NCBI RefSeq assembly: GCF_002443255.2
Contig: NW_019211454.1
Coordinates: forward strand, 21,233,037 to 21,297,036
Direction: 5' to 3'
DNA length: 64,000 bases
Origin: Varroa destructor
Lineage: Eukaryota; Arthropoda; Arachnida; Mesostigmata; Varroidae
In this document: one piece after another, positions 52,601 through 63,349 of the stretch
Layout: each line of letters opens with the position of its first letter
Numbering within the stretch: the first letter of the stretch is position 1
The notes under the pieces: generated by a model
What the model was told of the DNA's origin: nothing
The model's database searches: none
What the model saw: the letters and a program-made list of their open reading frames with translations, nothing else
Made by a program: the position numbers and the translations under genes

Positions 52601-55600
52601 AACATACACGCATTACAACGTAATGATACGAAAATCAACAACAACAACAACCACGCTACTAGTAGCACCGGCAGCAGCGGCAACAACAGCAAGCTTCGAA
52701 TCAACTCAACACTTCGTTTTAAACGACAGCAAAAAGTAGAAATAGATGTCAAGCATAAGGAAAATTAAATAAAAAACTGGGTTTCTGGGGTTTATGATAC
52801 CTCTGACAGGCCAAATCATACAAAGCTTCGAAGGAATGATAATAATTATTACGTTTGTCACTTCAATAATTAGGGTAAGTTACGTCAGCATGCGATTACC
52901 AGCGAACAAACAGTAGATTGCAAAACGAGAACAGGTGTTAGAATTAGAGAGTAATAAACTATTTATCTGTGATTATCTGTCAGATTACAGCAAGCTGTCG
53001 AATGGGTCTACATATTGCTACGTATAGAGCGGTAAATATAATTATTTTAACAGCGAACGTATTTTTTTCCTTATTACTCAAGTGAAGGTTCATTGTGGCC
53101 TGCTACTAAAGACGATGGATTCATCTCTATCTCGTAAAGTTTCGTGGTTCATGCTACCTTGTAAAGAAAATAAAAATAGCAAAAAGTACGGCCTCTAAAA
53201 CTAAATTAGATGTTTTTGCAGACTGACCCTTGAATAAACAATTCGACGATAACGATGATTGTAAATATAACAAGAGTACATGCTAGTATGCAAATAAAGG
53301 CTACTAGTCATTCATTACCGAAACTCAAAGGTGTTGTTGGACAACATCGCGTCTACATGCCGGCATAATTTAAGTTGAAATATAGCAAACAAGTTTGTTC
53401 TAGGTATAGTATAGGAAGGACCCAAAGGTGTGGGGTTCTATGTTCAATTAATTACTCGAACTGCCCAGGTTCGACACGTAACGGCCGGCTGTTTGCAGAC
53501 GTTGTCCAATTACTATTAATATTGTTGAATTTTTTTTATCAATTAAATCTATATTTCCTTTGTACAAAAACTGATCTAGCATCAGTATCCCACCTAAATT
53601 CATGGGTAAAATTATTTTACCCATGCACAAACATGCTTGCACAAAAAGCATTTGGTTTCGGGGGCAAGAAAGTCAAACTACGTAAAGATTAAACAGAATG
53701 GTACTAGAATAATAATAATGAAACAAATTCTACATGTGATGAAAAAACTAGACTTCAAAAAAATCTTACTGTTTCGAAATACCTCTTTTGCTTTCCGCAG
53801 TGTTGAATCGCTAATTGCAAAGATGTTTTTGGCTATAAAAGTTTACACCAATAATGGAATTAAACCTACGAATATTGATGCAATAATCCTGGTTTATATA
53901 CACACTCATAAATTTTGCCACTATATAGTTGCCCAAGTTCGTATGGTTTAAGCCTGTTTTCAACAGCTGTCGCTCCGTGTATGTACGATGTGATTCTCAT
54001 AAAGGCCGAAGGTGCAGAGCTACAGAAAAAGAGCGTGCGCAAATAAACTGTCTTCAAATATATTTACGTTGCGTTGTAAAGGAGCTTAATTAACAGTTAG
54101 AACATTGAAGAATGATCTGGAATATTCACAAATCAGCATTAAATAGTGCACTTTAAGTGTACCAACATTTGAGGGATTTGTTTTGAATACTTAAGGATTC
54201 AATAATGTGAATCTTTACAGATCCTTCTATACAGACTGAGCAGGATAGATCCGCATGGATAGGAATTAGCCGTTTTTAATGAGACAAGAATCACCACGAC
54301 GAAAAGGCCCTTCTTATTAACTGACTCAAATAATTTGAATCCATGTTGTTCATGCTTTACCATTAACCTTTACAAGCCCCTAAAGTATAAATGTTTCAAC
54401 AACCTGTATTGAATGTAAAACACTCATGTACCCTTTAATCACCTAATTAGTTGCAATATAAAACGTAAGGATAAAAAGCAAAAAATAAGGTAAGTTAAAA
54501 AGACAAGTAAAAATAAAGTATATCAAAACTAGTTTCTGCGATGATGTGATTACGAATGGTATGATATAAAACGTATACGTATATCGCTATTATTTTATGA
54601 TACATACAACCACAGGAAAACCTGGCAAATGCAGTTGTTGTAGTTATCTACGAATAAATAAAGTACCGTTTTTGTAGTGGTATTATTCGAGGGCATCTGT
54701 TGTAGCGCGACGTTGAGCCGATCGAGAAATCGCTGATCTTCATCGGCGGATACCTCAGGCTCCCGCGAAATGGGCTGTATAGCCAAGTTACAGCATATAA
54801 AGGAAACACATATCGCATTTTCGTTAGTTGATAGTTCTGCTTCTTTCTGTCGACATGATGATGCAGGCTACATTCACGAGTTAATTAGCAATACAGTTAT
54901 GTAAAAAGTATTAGTTATGGAAGGAAACGTCTATATATTTATACCTCGCTTGTACGTTATCTTTCTACCTATTTTTTCTCTAACTTACTAATTACAATAA
55001 TATATAGTAAACGAAATAACGAACTTCGGTAATATATTATCGGTTCACTTCGGTGAATCACCGTGATTGATCGGCCGTCGGGAAAGTGGTATATAACCAC
55101 AGCTGACCGAAGCTCTCGGCGCAGGTGGGTTATCTTTTTGGGTGCTACCCTTCACTGGTGAAGCCGGGTATGGGCCTTTACCCGCAGCTTAAGTACCGAA
55201 CGAGCGGGTTTTGACCAGTGGCTTCTCTGGCAGTACGGTTCTGAACCCGTTAGGTAGCTTCAATGGCGTTGCGCTTAGGGTCTTGTTGTATGTAGTGTTC
55301 ACTGTAAGGTCACCCGCTTGGAGCACCGCAGAACAGAAGAGTCATGCAACACGTGGAGAAGTATTCGGTAACCGTGAGGATCATCCACTCCACCGTTCCG
55401 TTCGCTTGAGGGTGGGCTACGGCGGAATCTTTGAACATGCTGAATACAATTGCATGCGTCAATCTTGGAAGTAGTTAGCGATATCTGTAGAGATCGCGTC
55501 CATTGACCCATACCCGTCGCGAAGGGCGTGAAAGGTTTCTACCACAGTCCGGACTGACGCATGGTTGGGAAAAGTGGTGCTATAGCCTATACTTACTAGC

Positions 55601-58600
55601 ACGAATAGAGGCGTCTTTTTAGGCACGCGAAGTATCCCCATAAAATCCAGACCTATCTGTGCGAAAGGTATTTTTACAGTCGTTTAGGGCATACGGCGCT
55701 CGTGGCTCAATTCGTCCGCTTCCATAACTGGCAACGTGTTACCATATCTTTACTCATGAACCCCTCTCTAGAAAATAGCAAGGATTAACCGGCGGGCAGC
55801 TTTTATTACGCCTGGGTAGTCTGGATGACAAAGAGCAAATGCCGCCAACTGAGACGAGCGCCGGAGAACCGGCGGAAAACCCTACAGAACGGAATTGCAC
55901 AGCGTGGCTTTCGCAGCAGAAATCGGCTGGTCATTCCATCTTTGGACCGCCACATCTCTATAGCGTCAGAACGAAAGCGATTCCGGGCCAGCACCGCCAC
56001 ATGCTGCTTTTTCCAAAGTGTGGCCACATGCAGCCGTAACAGCACGTTTACATTACAATTTGCCGTGCCGCTTCGGTGCTCCACTTCGTATTCCACTAGC
56101 TCCTGGACTCACCGCACCAGCGTGAGACGAAAGTTTTCCTCACTTTGCAGATACTTCAGCAAATCATCACGAATCGATGCCGGTAGGTTGCAATTTCTTT
56201 ACCTCTACAAACACCATCTCTAACAAATGCCGTATCCCCGAAGTATGCCCGTTTGCATAGGCTACCAGTTGATCTACATTTTTAACGTGGTCGAAGATTG
56301 ACTCTACATCGGCGCCCCTCGCATCAGCCTATACCTTGATCGATAAACCTATTCGGAAATATTGCGAGATGCATCCACTTCTTGGGGTACTCTCTCTATG
56401 GCAGAAACACATTCTGGTGAAGCGGGGCCGAAGAAAAAAGAATGAATAAATTGTATGGCGGTTTTTCGTCTTTAACAAGTTCCACACGGGCTGGCGTTCA
56501 TAAGGCGTCGATTCTAGGAAGTTCCATAGTTAAAGAACAGTAACGGGTGGCACTAAGGGATCTATCGACGCAACGTTCCTTGAATTAGGAATGACTTCCA
56601 GCGAGGAAATTGTTTATTTGAGGTACACAACCTACCGCAGGCGAATTTGTCAAGTCTAAAACGAAGAACGTCCCGGCTCTTTTTAGAACGTCAAAGGCAT
56701 CGTTGAACCATGGCAAGGAAAAAAACATCTTTCTCTGTGACCGCATTTAAGCGGTAAACTTTACAAAATCGGATCGAACCGTGCTTCTTCGCCAAGACGA
56801 CTAGAGGAGTCCATGAACTAGACGAAAGCTCCATCTCGTCGTCATCTCAAATCCATTGTACTTCCCAATGCAAACTTGTTGCGCTAATGCAACCTAATGA
56901 TACTTATAACGGACACGTTAATAATCACCGGTTGGTATGATTTGTTGGGCAAAGTTCATTACGAGTAGCTCTCCCAGCTCCTCGATTAACTGCCAGAATT
57001 CATTATCAGCGGTCTCATCAAATGCATACGGCAGAATAATTCAAGCGATTGCTCATAATAAACTGGAGCGGCTTTCTTAATGGACGGAGGAGCATTCGGC
57101 GGGCTTTCGATCCGTTGGCGGTACCTATCTTTAAGCCCGACCGAACTTTCCTTTATACACACTAACCGTCATTCAAGGGTGGTTACTACGAGATCAGTAA
57201 CCACTATGCGATGAGGTGTTACGACCGTACCTACAGGAGATGCATTAAGGATCTCATTCGTTTGAACTATTTGGACCTCAGCAACCTGACGATCACGACT
57301 ACCTACTTCGGCGTCTTTGAAGAAACCAACTAGTATTTCTTGGCCAAGACAAGATGGAAACCAATCGACACATACTGTGACATATCACTTAATTTAGTTC
57401 TAGCCAGAACAAAATAGTATCTGAATAATAGCAGCACGAAGACTATATCGTGCTCCAAGTTGTCGAGGATACTGGAGAGAATCAGGTAAAGACCTAATCC
57501 TTTCCGATCTCGACCTGTACTTTTCCGGCGACAGCTAATGGTTGCTGTTGAGCTTGAACCAGTTCGAAGAATCATTGAACAGCCAAAACCAGAAGCATGG
57601 GTTGATGTTTTGCACGGACGGCCGCACCGGTGTCTAGTGCGGTCCGGAGTAGTTCCACGCTTTTCGTCTGCGACGTCAATTTCTAACCCCGATAGGCTGA
57701 CGATCCCGATGAATTTAGCGGCGACAAGACTGCGCTGGCCTGACTCGACGTTTGCCGGCCGCATACGGTAGCAATTAACCTGGCAGTGCCTCTGCACCGA
57801 TAACAGATTCCGTCTGGGCCAAGGTAAGCAGACAACCTTTCCTCGTCATGATGCTCCGGCATTTTAAGCGGGGCGATTTAGATCAAGGCGCCACGATTAA
57901 TAATAATAAAATAATAATTAAGGCGCCAAGTTTAAATTTACCGCCACGATGAGGTTCGCAGAGGAAGTCGAGCTCGCTGTTTTTTTTAGTACTGTATAGC
58001 GAACCCGCAGCGTTGTGATTGAGCTACACCTCGTCCATGAGAACCCGCTTGGCTTTCATGCATCCCTCTCCCGTCTTCCTCGACTCGAAGAAAATGGGAC
58101 ACACGACGTTCTCTGAAGGAAACCGGTCGTGCAATTTGTGCTATAAAATGTCCCGTTGTCCATCCGCGTCACGATCTTCAGCTCACATGATGTTAGAGGC
58201 CACGTAGATACGACCCGACGCGTGGAACCATTTGTCTTTGTGGCCACTGTTGAAAAGTGTTCACTACTCCCGCCCACCCAGCGGGGTGGCCTTTTCAACC
58301 TGCTGCAAATTCTTTACGTCATCCATATTCCCTTGAAACCTATTGCTGCCACCAAACTAGCATCAATAATGAAATCCGACTGCTATAGTTCGATAAAAGA
58401 ATGGTATACACTATAGAAAACAGGAACCGAACATACATTTTTTGTACTTGTATAGTTCAGGTAAATGTACGTGAGTGGTGTGGACGGGTGATTGATGTGG
58501 GTGTAAAGGCTAACGAAATAAAGCGTTAAATCTTATAAATAGTAGTTGCAAGAAAAATGCTTACTACCTTTTTTACCTAATTCTTGCATAACAGATGTAT

Positions 58601-61600
58601 CCAGACGGGTCATAGCAACGTCGCTGTTAATGGATAATGCAATTTATGCATGTGCGAAACAAAAGCAGGTTGTTAGATTGACGAATTGCAATAACTAATA
58701 CTATTTATTTTGGATGGATATGGTATAAAGCCAGAGCGGTCACCCAGTCCTACTCACACGTTGGCTCAGCTTTAGTTTTGGCTAAAATAGAAGTCAAAAA
58801 AAAACAAATTATTTTTTCGTTTTATTAAATAAATTAAACAGCTGACTACGAAAATTTTGAAATCTGCTTGGAAGCTGCATAGAGGAGACCCTGTTCTAAT
58901 TGCCACTACAGATCCGTAACAGAACATCGTAGTAGTTTCATATGAATCTTAGATAATCTTACATACCGAACAATCGATCAATCATCTTAAAACCGCCAAA
59001 ATACTCAGAAAAACTATTTATTACTACTAAATACTTGTTGTGCGTTATAAGTTCAGTGCTATGTGGCTAAGGTTAAAAAATGTATTGTCCATATTACAAC
59101 TCAATATGCACAACTGTTTTGATTATGGATTATGGAAATCATGACCATGGGAAAAAGCTCACCTTTCGAACGAGAGGCTTCATAATTACTTCAGAGAAGC
59201 TGTCGTCGGGATTTGCAGATTTTATATTCTCATATAATATTGCAATTTTGTTTTCACTATCCCACCCAGAGGGTCTGAAAGCATCACATGAAAACTACAT
59301 TCTAAACCGTCTATATATGAGTTATCGGAAAAATTATTCTAATTAGATGGATTTAAAGTCAGATATCCTGGACAATATGAGTTGCGTCGGATCGCCGTTA
59401 TAGTCGCTTGAAAGCTTATATTTAGCGATCGTAGATGTGCTAACATTGTTAGAATGCCTTTATTGAACTTAAAGATAGAACATGTTGAAGATAAATACTA
59501 CAAGAATTTGCTATATTTTACAATTTTACTGTGATAACACCACAAATGCTACCCTAGTCCATAAAAAAAATCTGTGCTGTATACTGCCAATATGCGTCAG
59601 TGAGGGTACGGCTCAGTAATGGTTTTGTCGCTTTTATTCTGGATATTTCGACGTGAAAAATACTTCTCGTTATGGTCGATCAGCTGCGAAAGAAGTTAAT
59701 AAAATTATTGCAAAAGTTAAACAAGATGGATACGTGAGTGGCTATGACACCGCTAATGAACTAAACATTTATCACCAAATAGTTTGAAGAAAGCTGGCCG
59801 CAAAAAAAGCTTGATATTTAGTTGCTATCGGATGCTACTAAATGGATGTTTTTTCCATATTTTCATTTGCGGGGCTTTACAGAAACGCAACAAAGTTGAG
59901 TCATTTTTAAAGACATTGATCATGGGTGATGATAGATAGAAAACATACATCAATAATGAGTAAATAAAAAACATGCGCACTACAATCTGTGGCAATGCCC
60001 AGGCTTTCGGCAAAAAAATGATACCCTTTTGGATTGTAAAGGAATCGTGTATTATGTATTACTGCCGTCTGGTAAAACGCTGATTCGTATATTTACCGCC
60101 AACAACCTACAACAAACGACTAAAGGAGATCAACTGGAGCTAGTGAACGGAATAGGCGTCGTTCTCCACCATGGCAATGTCAAATCACATACGTCTTTAT
60201 ATACCCGGCAAAAATGAATAGAACTTGGGTGGGGAATTTTAATGCACCCGCAATATAGTCCATGATCTTGCGCCACCAAACCATCGTGTGCTTGGGTCTC
60301 TTCCGAATGCCCTTAAATATAGCATTATTTAAGTATATAGATGTAAATATAACTCATCACAATCTTTCTTCCAGAAATCCGTCCACCAAAGTTCCAAAGT
60401 TCCGTAGTCATAACTGCATGATACTGCCAAAAAAATGGCAGGAGGTCACCGATCAAAATGGCATAGATTTAACGTGATTATATTATTTTCGAATATAAAA
60501 ATATGTGGTTCAGTTTTGTCTTAAAAAAACGGTCAATACTTCTCCCCGACCCAGTATATTTAAAGTTTAATTTATTATTTATTGAATTATTCATTAATTC
60601 ATATTATTTTAATAAATATAAAATTAAATTGAAAATTATGTAATATGGTGACGTCGAATATAACTCCGACGAAGAGCCTACACGCAATAAAGTTAATTCC
60701 CATTTTAGATTTTATTTACTTGCTAGCTTTGCTACTCGACAGTATTTACTGCACAGCCTTGCCAGCTTAGCTCGTATCTACTAGCGAAAAAAGTAGGTTA
60801 GATGTTTACTTACATCAAACTAAAATGAACACTTACATAAATACGCTCTCCTTTTCAACTACAAGACCAGGGGTGACGAATTTGTGCGGTACCCCATACA
60901 TACGATGCGAAATGTACTTAAATAGAAGGTCACAATTGTTTGCTTCTTTGGCTGAAGTGTAGACCAGGGCTGCTCCATATCGGAGACAGAAACGTCGAAC
61001 CCACTGTTGAATGAAATCGAAATGCTCATCACGATATTCATGTTCCTTCTCCAACAAGGGCATTGTGTCCGTCTATAATTCAATAGACATAAATCGACAG
61101 AGGGAAAAACAACACATACACATTTATATTCAACACTATTATAAATACACGTTTTTTCACGATCATTATTAAAAAAAAGTAAAGTTATTTCTGTCTACAT
61201 CTATTAGAGAGACATTTCGCGAGCGGAACATAACTAAGAAACATATTCGGAAATGCGAGATAGTTAAACTTGTTAGCTTACAACAATTTGGATAACATAA
61301 TGCTAATAATAATGGTTATACAATACTCGCTACTTAGCTTACTGCTGAAATTACGTTAATTTAAATTGGGTTTAACTAATTACCTTTGTAATAACGACAA
61401 CCATATCAAGGCCAACATTGTGGGTAAACGTCTCCTCTCCTAGGGGCAGAAATTCCCGTTCGTCTCGCTCGTGAATTGATTCACTTAAAAAGGTTTGAGC
61501 GGTAGATGAACGTCGCATAGGACTAGTATCGCCCCCTCCATTTGACACTTCGTCTCCAGGATCCGTATATTCCTGCACAGGTTAAAAGGGAACAGGTTTG

Positions 61601-63349
61601 AGGACGCAAATGTTCATACTTGCTAGGGTAATTGACCTTTGTGTACTGGAATGAATTGTCACTTTGTTTCAACTCATGCATACGATCTGCCAGTACCGAC
61701 ATTGGACCCAGTGTAGTTCCAGCGAATACCAGAACTTATCCATAGTTACTACGGCAGAGATATGCGTATTAACCGCAAAGACCATGCCGCTCCATTTACG
61801 AGCTTTGACGTTACCATAGCAACCATGAATAGAACGACGGCCATCCTTACTTCAGATCTTAATTTAATGACAGTAAGTAAGAAGGTAGAACCTACAAAAA
61901 GTGATATAATTACTCTTTCTTCTTGCATGCCCATTAGACAAAACCTTGTTAAATAGAAAACCAGCTAATGATTAGCTTGGAAACCTTTGCTTTTCTCTCA
62001 GCTGAAGTCATGTGACCTGCATGGTTAATCCGAAAGGTTTAAAATGATATCACGCACCAATTCAACTTGAAGACAATAGAGCCACTTATATTAAAAAAAA
62101 ATAATGATTGCCCTATTTAAAATTGCCCCAAAAGCTCACAAGGATTCACAATAATTACCTGGAAACGTCTGAGGATACGTTTTTTACACGCCTCTACATA
62201 CTCGGGGTTGAGTTTGAGTCTGGAAATGTGCTCTTCAAGGAGATTGGCCCACGCTTCAAGCGAAGAAGCGATGCTCCAAGGAACGGCCATAGACGCTGTG
62301 AGAACAACCATGGTATCCTGCATTGAAGGATTCTCTTCGTTAAGAGCAAACCGTAACAGATTACGGTGCCAAGGGTCGCCATCCAATACCTGAATACAGA
62401 TAAATAAATAAAAAGAAAGGATTAATTCAAAGTGTCCAGGTATCGTGCTTATTTAAATATCAGGTTCCATTGTGGATTAGCGTACAGTTTTTTAATCTAT
62501 ATTGTTCTCTCATACAACGCACTCGCAGTAAAAAGGCAAAGTTTATCATTAACTTATATGAAACGTGCAATAATTGTTTGATAGTAAATCTGTGTGGATC
62601 TCATCCTCCCTTCCATCCTAACTTCTGTTTTAGTAACTAAGCGCACAAACTGCTGTTTATGCTTAATTTTTGATATTTTCACTAAGGTGCATACATATAT
62701 GTTTTGATTTTCCAAAGCTGCGTTAGCATTACACTAGAGCGCTAATCTTTAGCACGAAAACAAATAATTCTCGTTTAAAATTCGAACCGACCAGTTCTTC
62801 AATTTAATGGATAGACACATTATCACTATTGTGAGTGTTGCTTGCGGCTGTTATTCCCATTTATCATCGATTATAAACTCAATCGTTGGGCAAACTATAA
62901 AAGCTCAATTTTAAAAGCATAGTCCCAGGACAAAAGGAAAATAAAAATTGACAACTTACCCACACACCCAGCCGCGTTGTGTCTTCAGTGTAGTCATCTT
63001 TGATCAGTAAATGATGATATTCGAGACCAGAGCCTTTTCTAGATTCATCCGTTGTCGACCCCGCCAATTTTCCCATGAGAGTCGTTTTACCAACTTCATT
63101 GTCACCTGAGAACGTAGATGGACGTCATAGTGAAGTTTGATTGATTATATACACGTAACTGAATAAGCAAGCAATATCGTTTTTGTTATAAATACATTAC
63201 TTTTTACCGGATACATTAAGATGATATATTCGAAGAATTGTGTAGAGTTATCATTTTTAAGGGTACACTTCTTACCGAGAACGAGTAAACTCTTCTGTGA
63301 GGGAAGTTTGTTGGGTTGACTGCTTTGCACCTGCTTTAGAATGGAAGAC
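49420..63349 (-). CDS. Dlic: Cytoplasmic dynein-1 light intermediate chain (ten exons; N-terminal exon(s) outside or unfound)
   Basis: Ten exons on the minus strand join in one frame to 492 residues and a TAG stop: 63349-63276, 63105-62960, 62389-62159, 61572-61384, 61072-60837, 59274-59163, 54774-54667, 52496-52431, 49983-49857, 49607-49420. The protein is a Ras-like G-domain fold with P-loop GDNEVGKTT, the family blocks [15 protein letters not shown] and [20 protein letters not shown], a TKTD element at the G4 position, [17 protein letters not shown] and [19 protein letters not shown] low-complexity tail follows with the adaptor-binding helix [16 protein letters not shown] and a second helix [12 protein letters not shown]. 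It anchors to the dynein heavy chain through the G-domain and recruits activating adaptors through the tail helix. The first exon found needs 'TG' from upstream to make the Trp of LWSSIL, so a start exon is missing. Two transposon relics lie in its introns. Confidence 0.96.
49857..49983 (-). CDS. Dlic: Dlic exon 9: adaptor-binding helix
   Basis: It encodes [20 protein letters not shown] then SSLLNKKSG. The paired Phe and Leu residues (FFSSLL) match the helix known to bind BICD2, Hook and Spindly-type adaptors. The acceptor is 'ctgcgtag'; the exon ends in phase 1 before 'gtgcgt'. Confidence 0.92.
49984..52430 (-). other. Dlic intron between exons 8 and 9
   Basis: This 2.4 kb intron is mostly AT-rich. 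A possible 36 bp in-frame cassette lies at 51,226-51,261 (see findings). Confidence 0.6.
52357..52400. repeat. Impure (GAT)n tract
   Basis: GATGATGACGACGATGATGA and further GAT units lie 31 bp past the Dlic exon 8 donor, so the start of that intron is an ATC-rich run on the coding strand. Confidence 0.9.
52431..52496 (-). CDS. Dlic: Dlic exon 8: tail segment
   Basis: The acceptor is 'tgctattgcag' and the donor is 'gtctgt'. This 66 bp exon encodes a Thr/Ser/Gly-rich tail piece ([15 protein letters not shown] and ITGSGKK), like the RTPNRSVSS...GSKK segment of vertebrates. It is phase 0. Confidence 0.8.
52497..54666 (-). other. Dlic intron between exons 7 and 8
   Basis: This 2.2 kb intron holds the 25 bp hairpin at 53,601. 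The open frames at 53,375-53,951 have no recognised homology. Confidence 0.6.
53601..53625. repeat. Perfect 12-1-12 inverted repeat
   Basis: CATGGGTAAAAT, a single T, then its exact reverse complement. It lies in the intron between Dlic exons 7 and 8. Confidence 0.95.
54667..54774 (-). CDS. Dlic: Dlic exon 7
   Basis: It encodes [20 protein letters not shown] and [11 protein letters not shown], matching the vertebrate EKEIMAEDDQVFLMKLQSLL segment at the end of the folded domain. It lies beyond the 4.4 kb intron with the gypsy relic. It is 108 bp, phase 0. Confidence 0.9.
55200..57880 (-). mobile_element. Decayed Ty3/gypsy LTR-retrotransposon pol remnant inside a Dlic intron
   Basis: Reading the minus strand right to left gives the gypsy order of domains, broken by frameshifts and stops. 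Near 57,800 is a zinc-knuckle-like [16 protein letters not shown] with His replaced. Near 57,640 is a protease motif ALDTGAAV. At about 56,850-56,620 is the start of reverse transcriptase ([32 protein letters not shown]). Near 56,060 is an RNase H end, [17 protein letters not shown]. At about 55,660-55,330 is integrase ([30 protein letters not shown]). The usual YxDD box was not recognised, and no LTR pair could be found by eye, so the outer limits are approximate. It lies in the same orientation as Dlic, wholly within the intron 59,162-54,775. It cannot encode intact proteins. Confidence 0.85.
59163..59274 (-). CDS. Dlic: Dlic exon 6
   Basis: Too short to stand out as an open frame, it was found by homology. 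It encodes (I)[19 protein letters not shown] and [11 protein letters not shown], matching the PAGWDN...PPVRK block of vertebrate DLIC. The acceptor is 'gctttcag', the donor is 'gtgagc', and the phases fit both neighbours. Confidence 0.93.
59316..60556 (+). mobile_element. Decayed mariner (mellifera-like) transposon inside a Dlic intron
   Basis: Plus-strand frames with internal stops show mariner transposase landmarks: [21 protein letters not shown] near 59,600, [29 protein letters not shown] (first catalytic Asp kept), [27 protein letters not shown] (the Asp expected in HxDN is Gly), HPQYSP followed by a stop where the third Asp belongs, and the C-terminal [14 protein letters not shown] ending at 60,477. 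The right end, read inward, is TACTGGGTCGGGGAGAAGTA, which resembles mellifera-type mariner terminal repeats, and it ends in TA. The left end is placed at the best degenerate match and is uncertain. The implied length of about 1.24 kb fits mariner. It is opposite in orientation to Dlic and is non-functional. Confidence 0.85.
60837..61072 (-). CDS. Dlic: Dlic exon 5: G4 and YTSAKE
   Basis: The acceptor is 'gaattatag'. The exon encodes [20 protein letters not shown], a near-invariant family block, then [11 protein letters not shown] and VEKESVF. It ends in phase 2 before 'gtaagt'. Confidence 0.96.
61384..61572 (-). CDS. Dlic: Dlic exon 4: loop and G4-preceding strand
   Basis: It starts EYTDPGDEV, passes through a variable Ser/Gly loop, and ends [20 protein letters not shown] then ITK. 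It is 189 bp with phase 0 at both ends. Confidence 0.95.
62159..62389 (-). CDS. Dlic: Dlic exon 3
   Basis: It encodes [20 protein letters not shown], then a strand and helix with [20 protein letters not shown], the counterpart of the vertebrate DMSKPW segment, and ends RRFQ. It is 231 bp with phase 0 at both ends. Confidence 0.96.
62960..63105 (-). CDS. Dlic: Dlic exon 2: P-loop
   Basis: It encodes the P-loop [16 protein letters not shown], then [13 protein letters not shown] and TTRLGVW. The acceptor is 'gttctcag' and the donor is 'gtaagt'. Confidence 0.96.
63276..63349 (-). CDS. Dlic: Dlic exon 1 of those found: pre-P-loop segment
   Basis: The acceptor on the minus strand is 'cttcttgcag' and the donor is 'gtaaga'. 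It encodes (W)[19 protein letters not shown] and LLVLG, equivalent to the LWSCIL...LLLG segment that opens the vertebrate G-domain. It starts in phase 2 and ends in phase 1. Confidence 0.9.

Noticed and set aside
54980..58780. Possible LTR pair around the gypsy relic, from similar TATA-containing segments near 55,090 and 58,720
   Set aside because: Only short, weak similarity was visible by eye; it does not amount to a terminal repeat.
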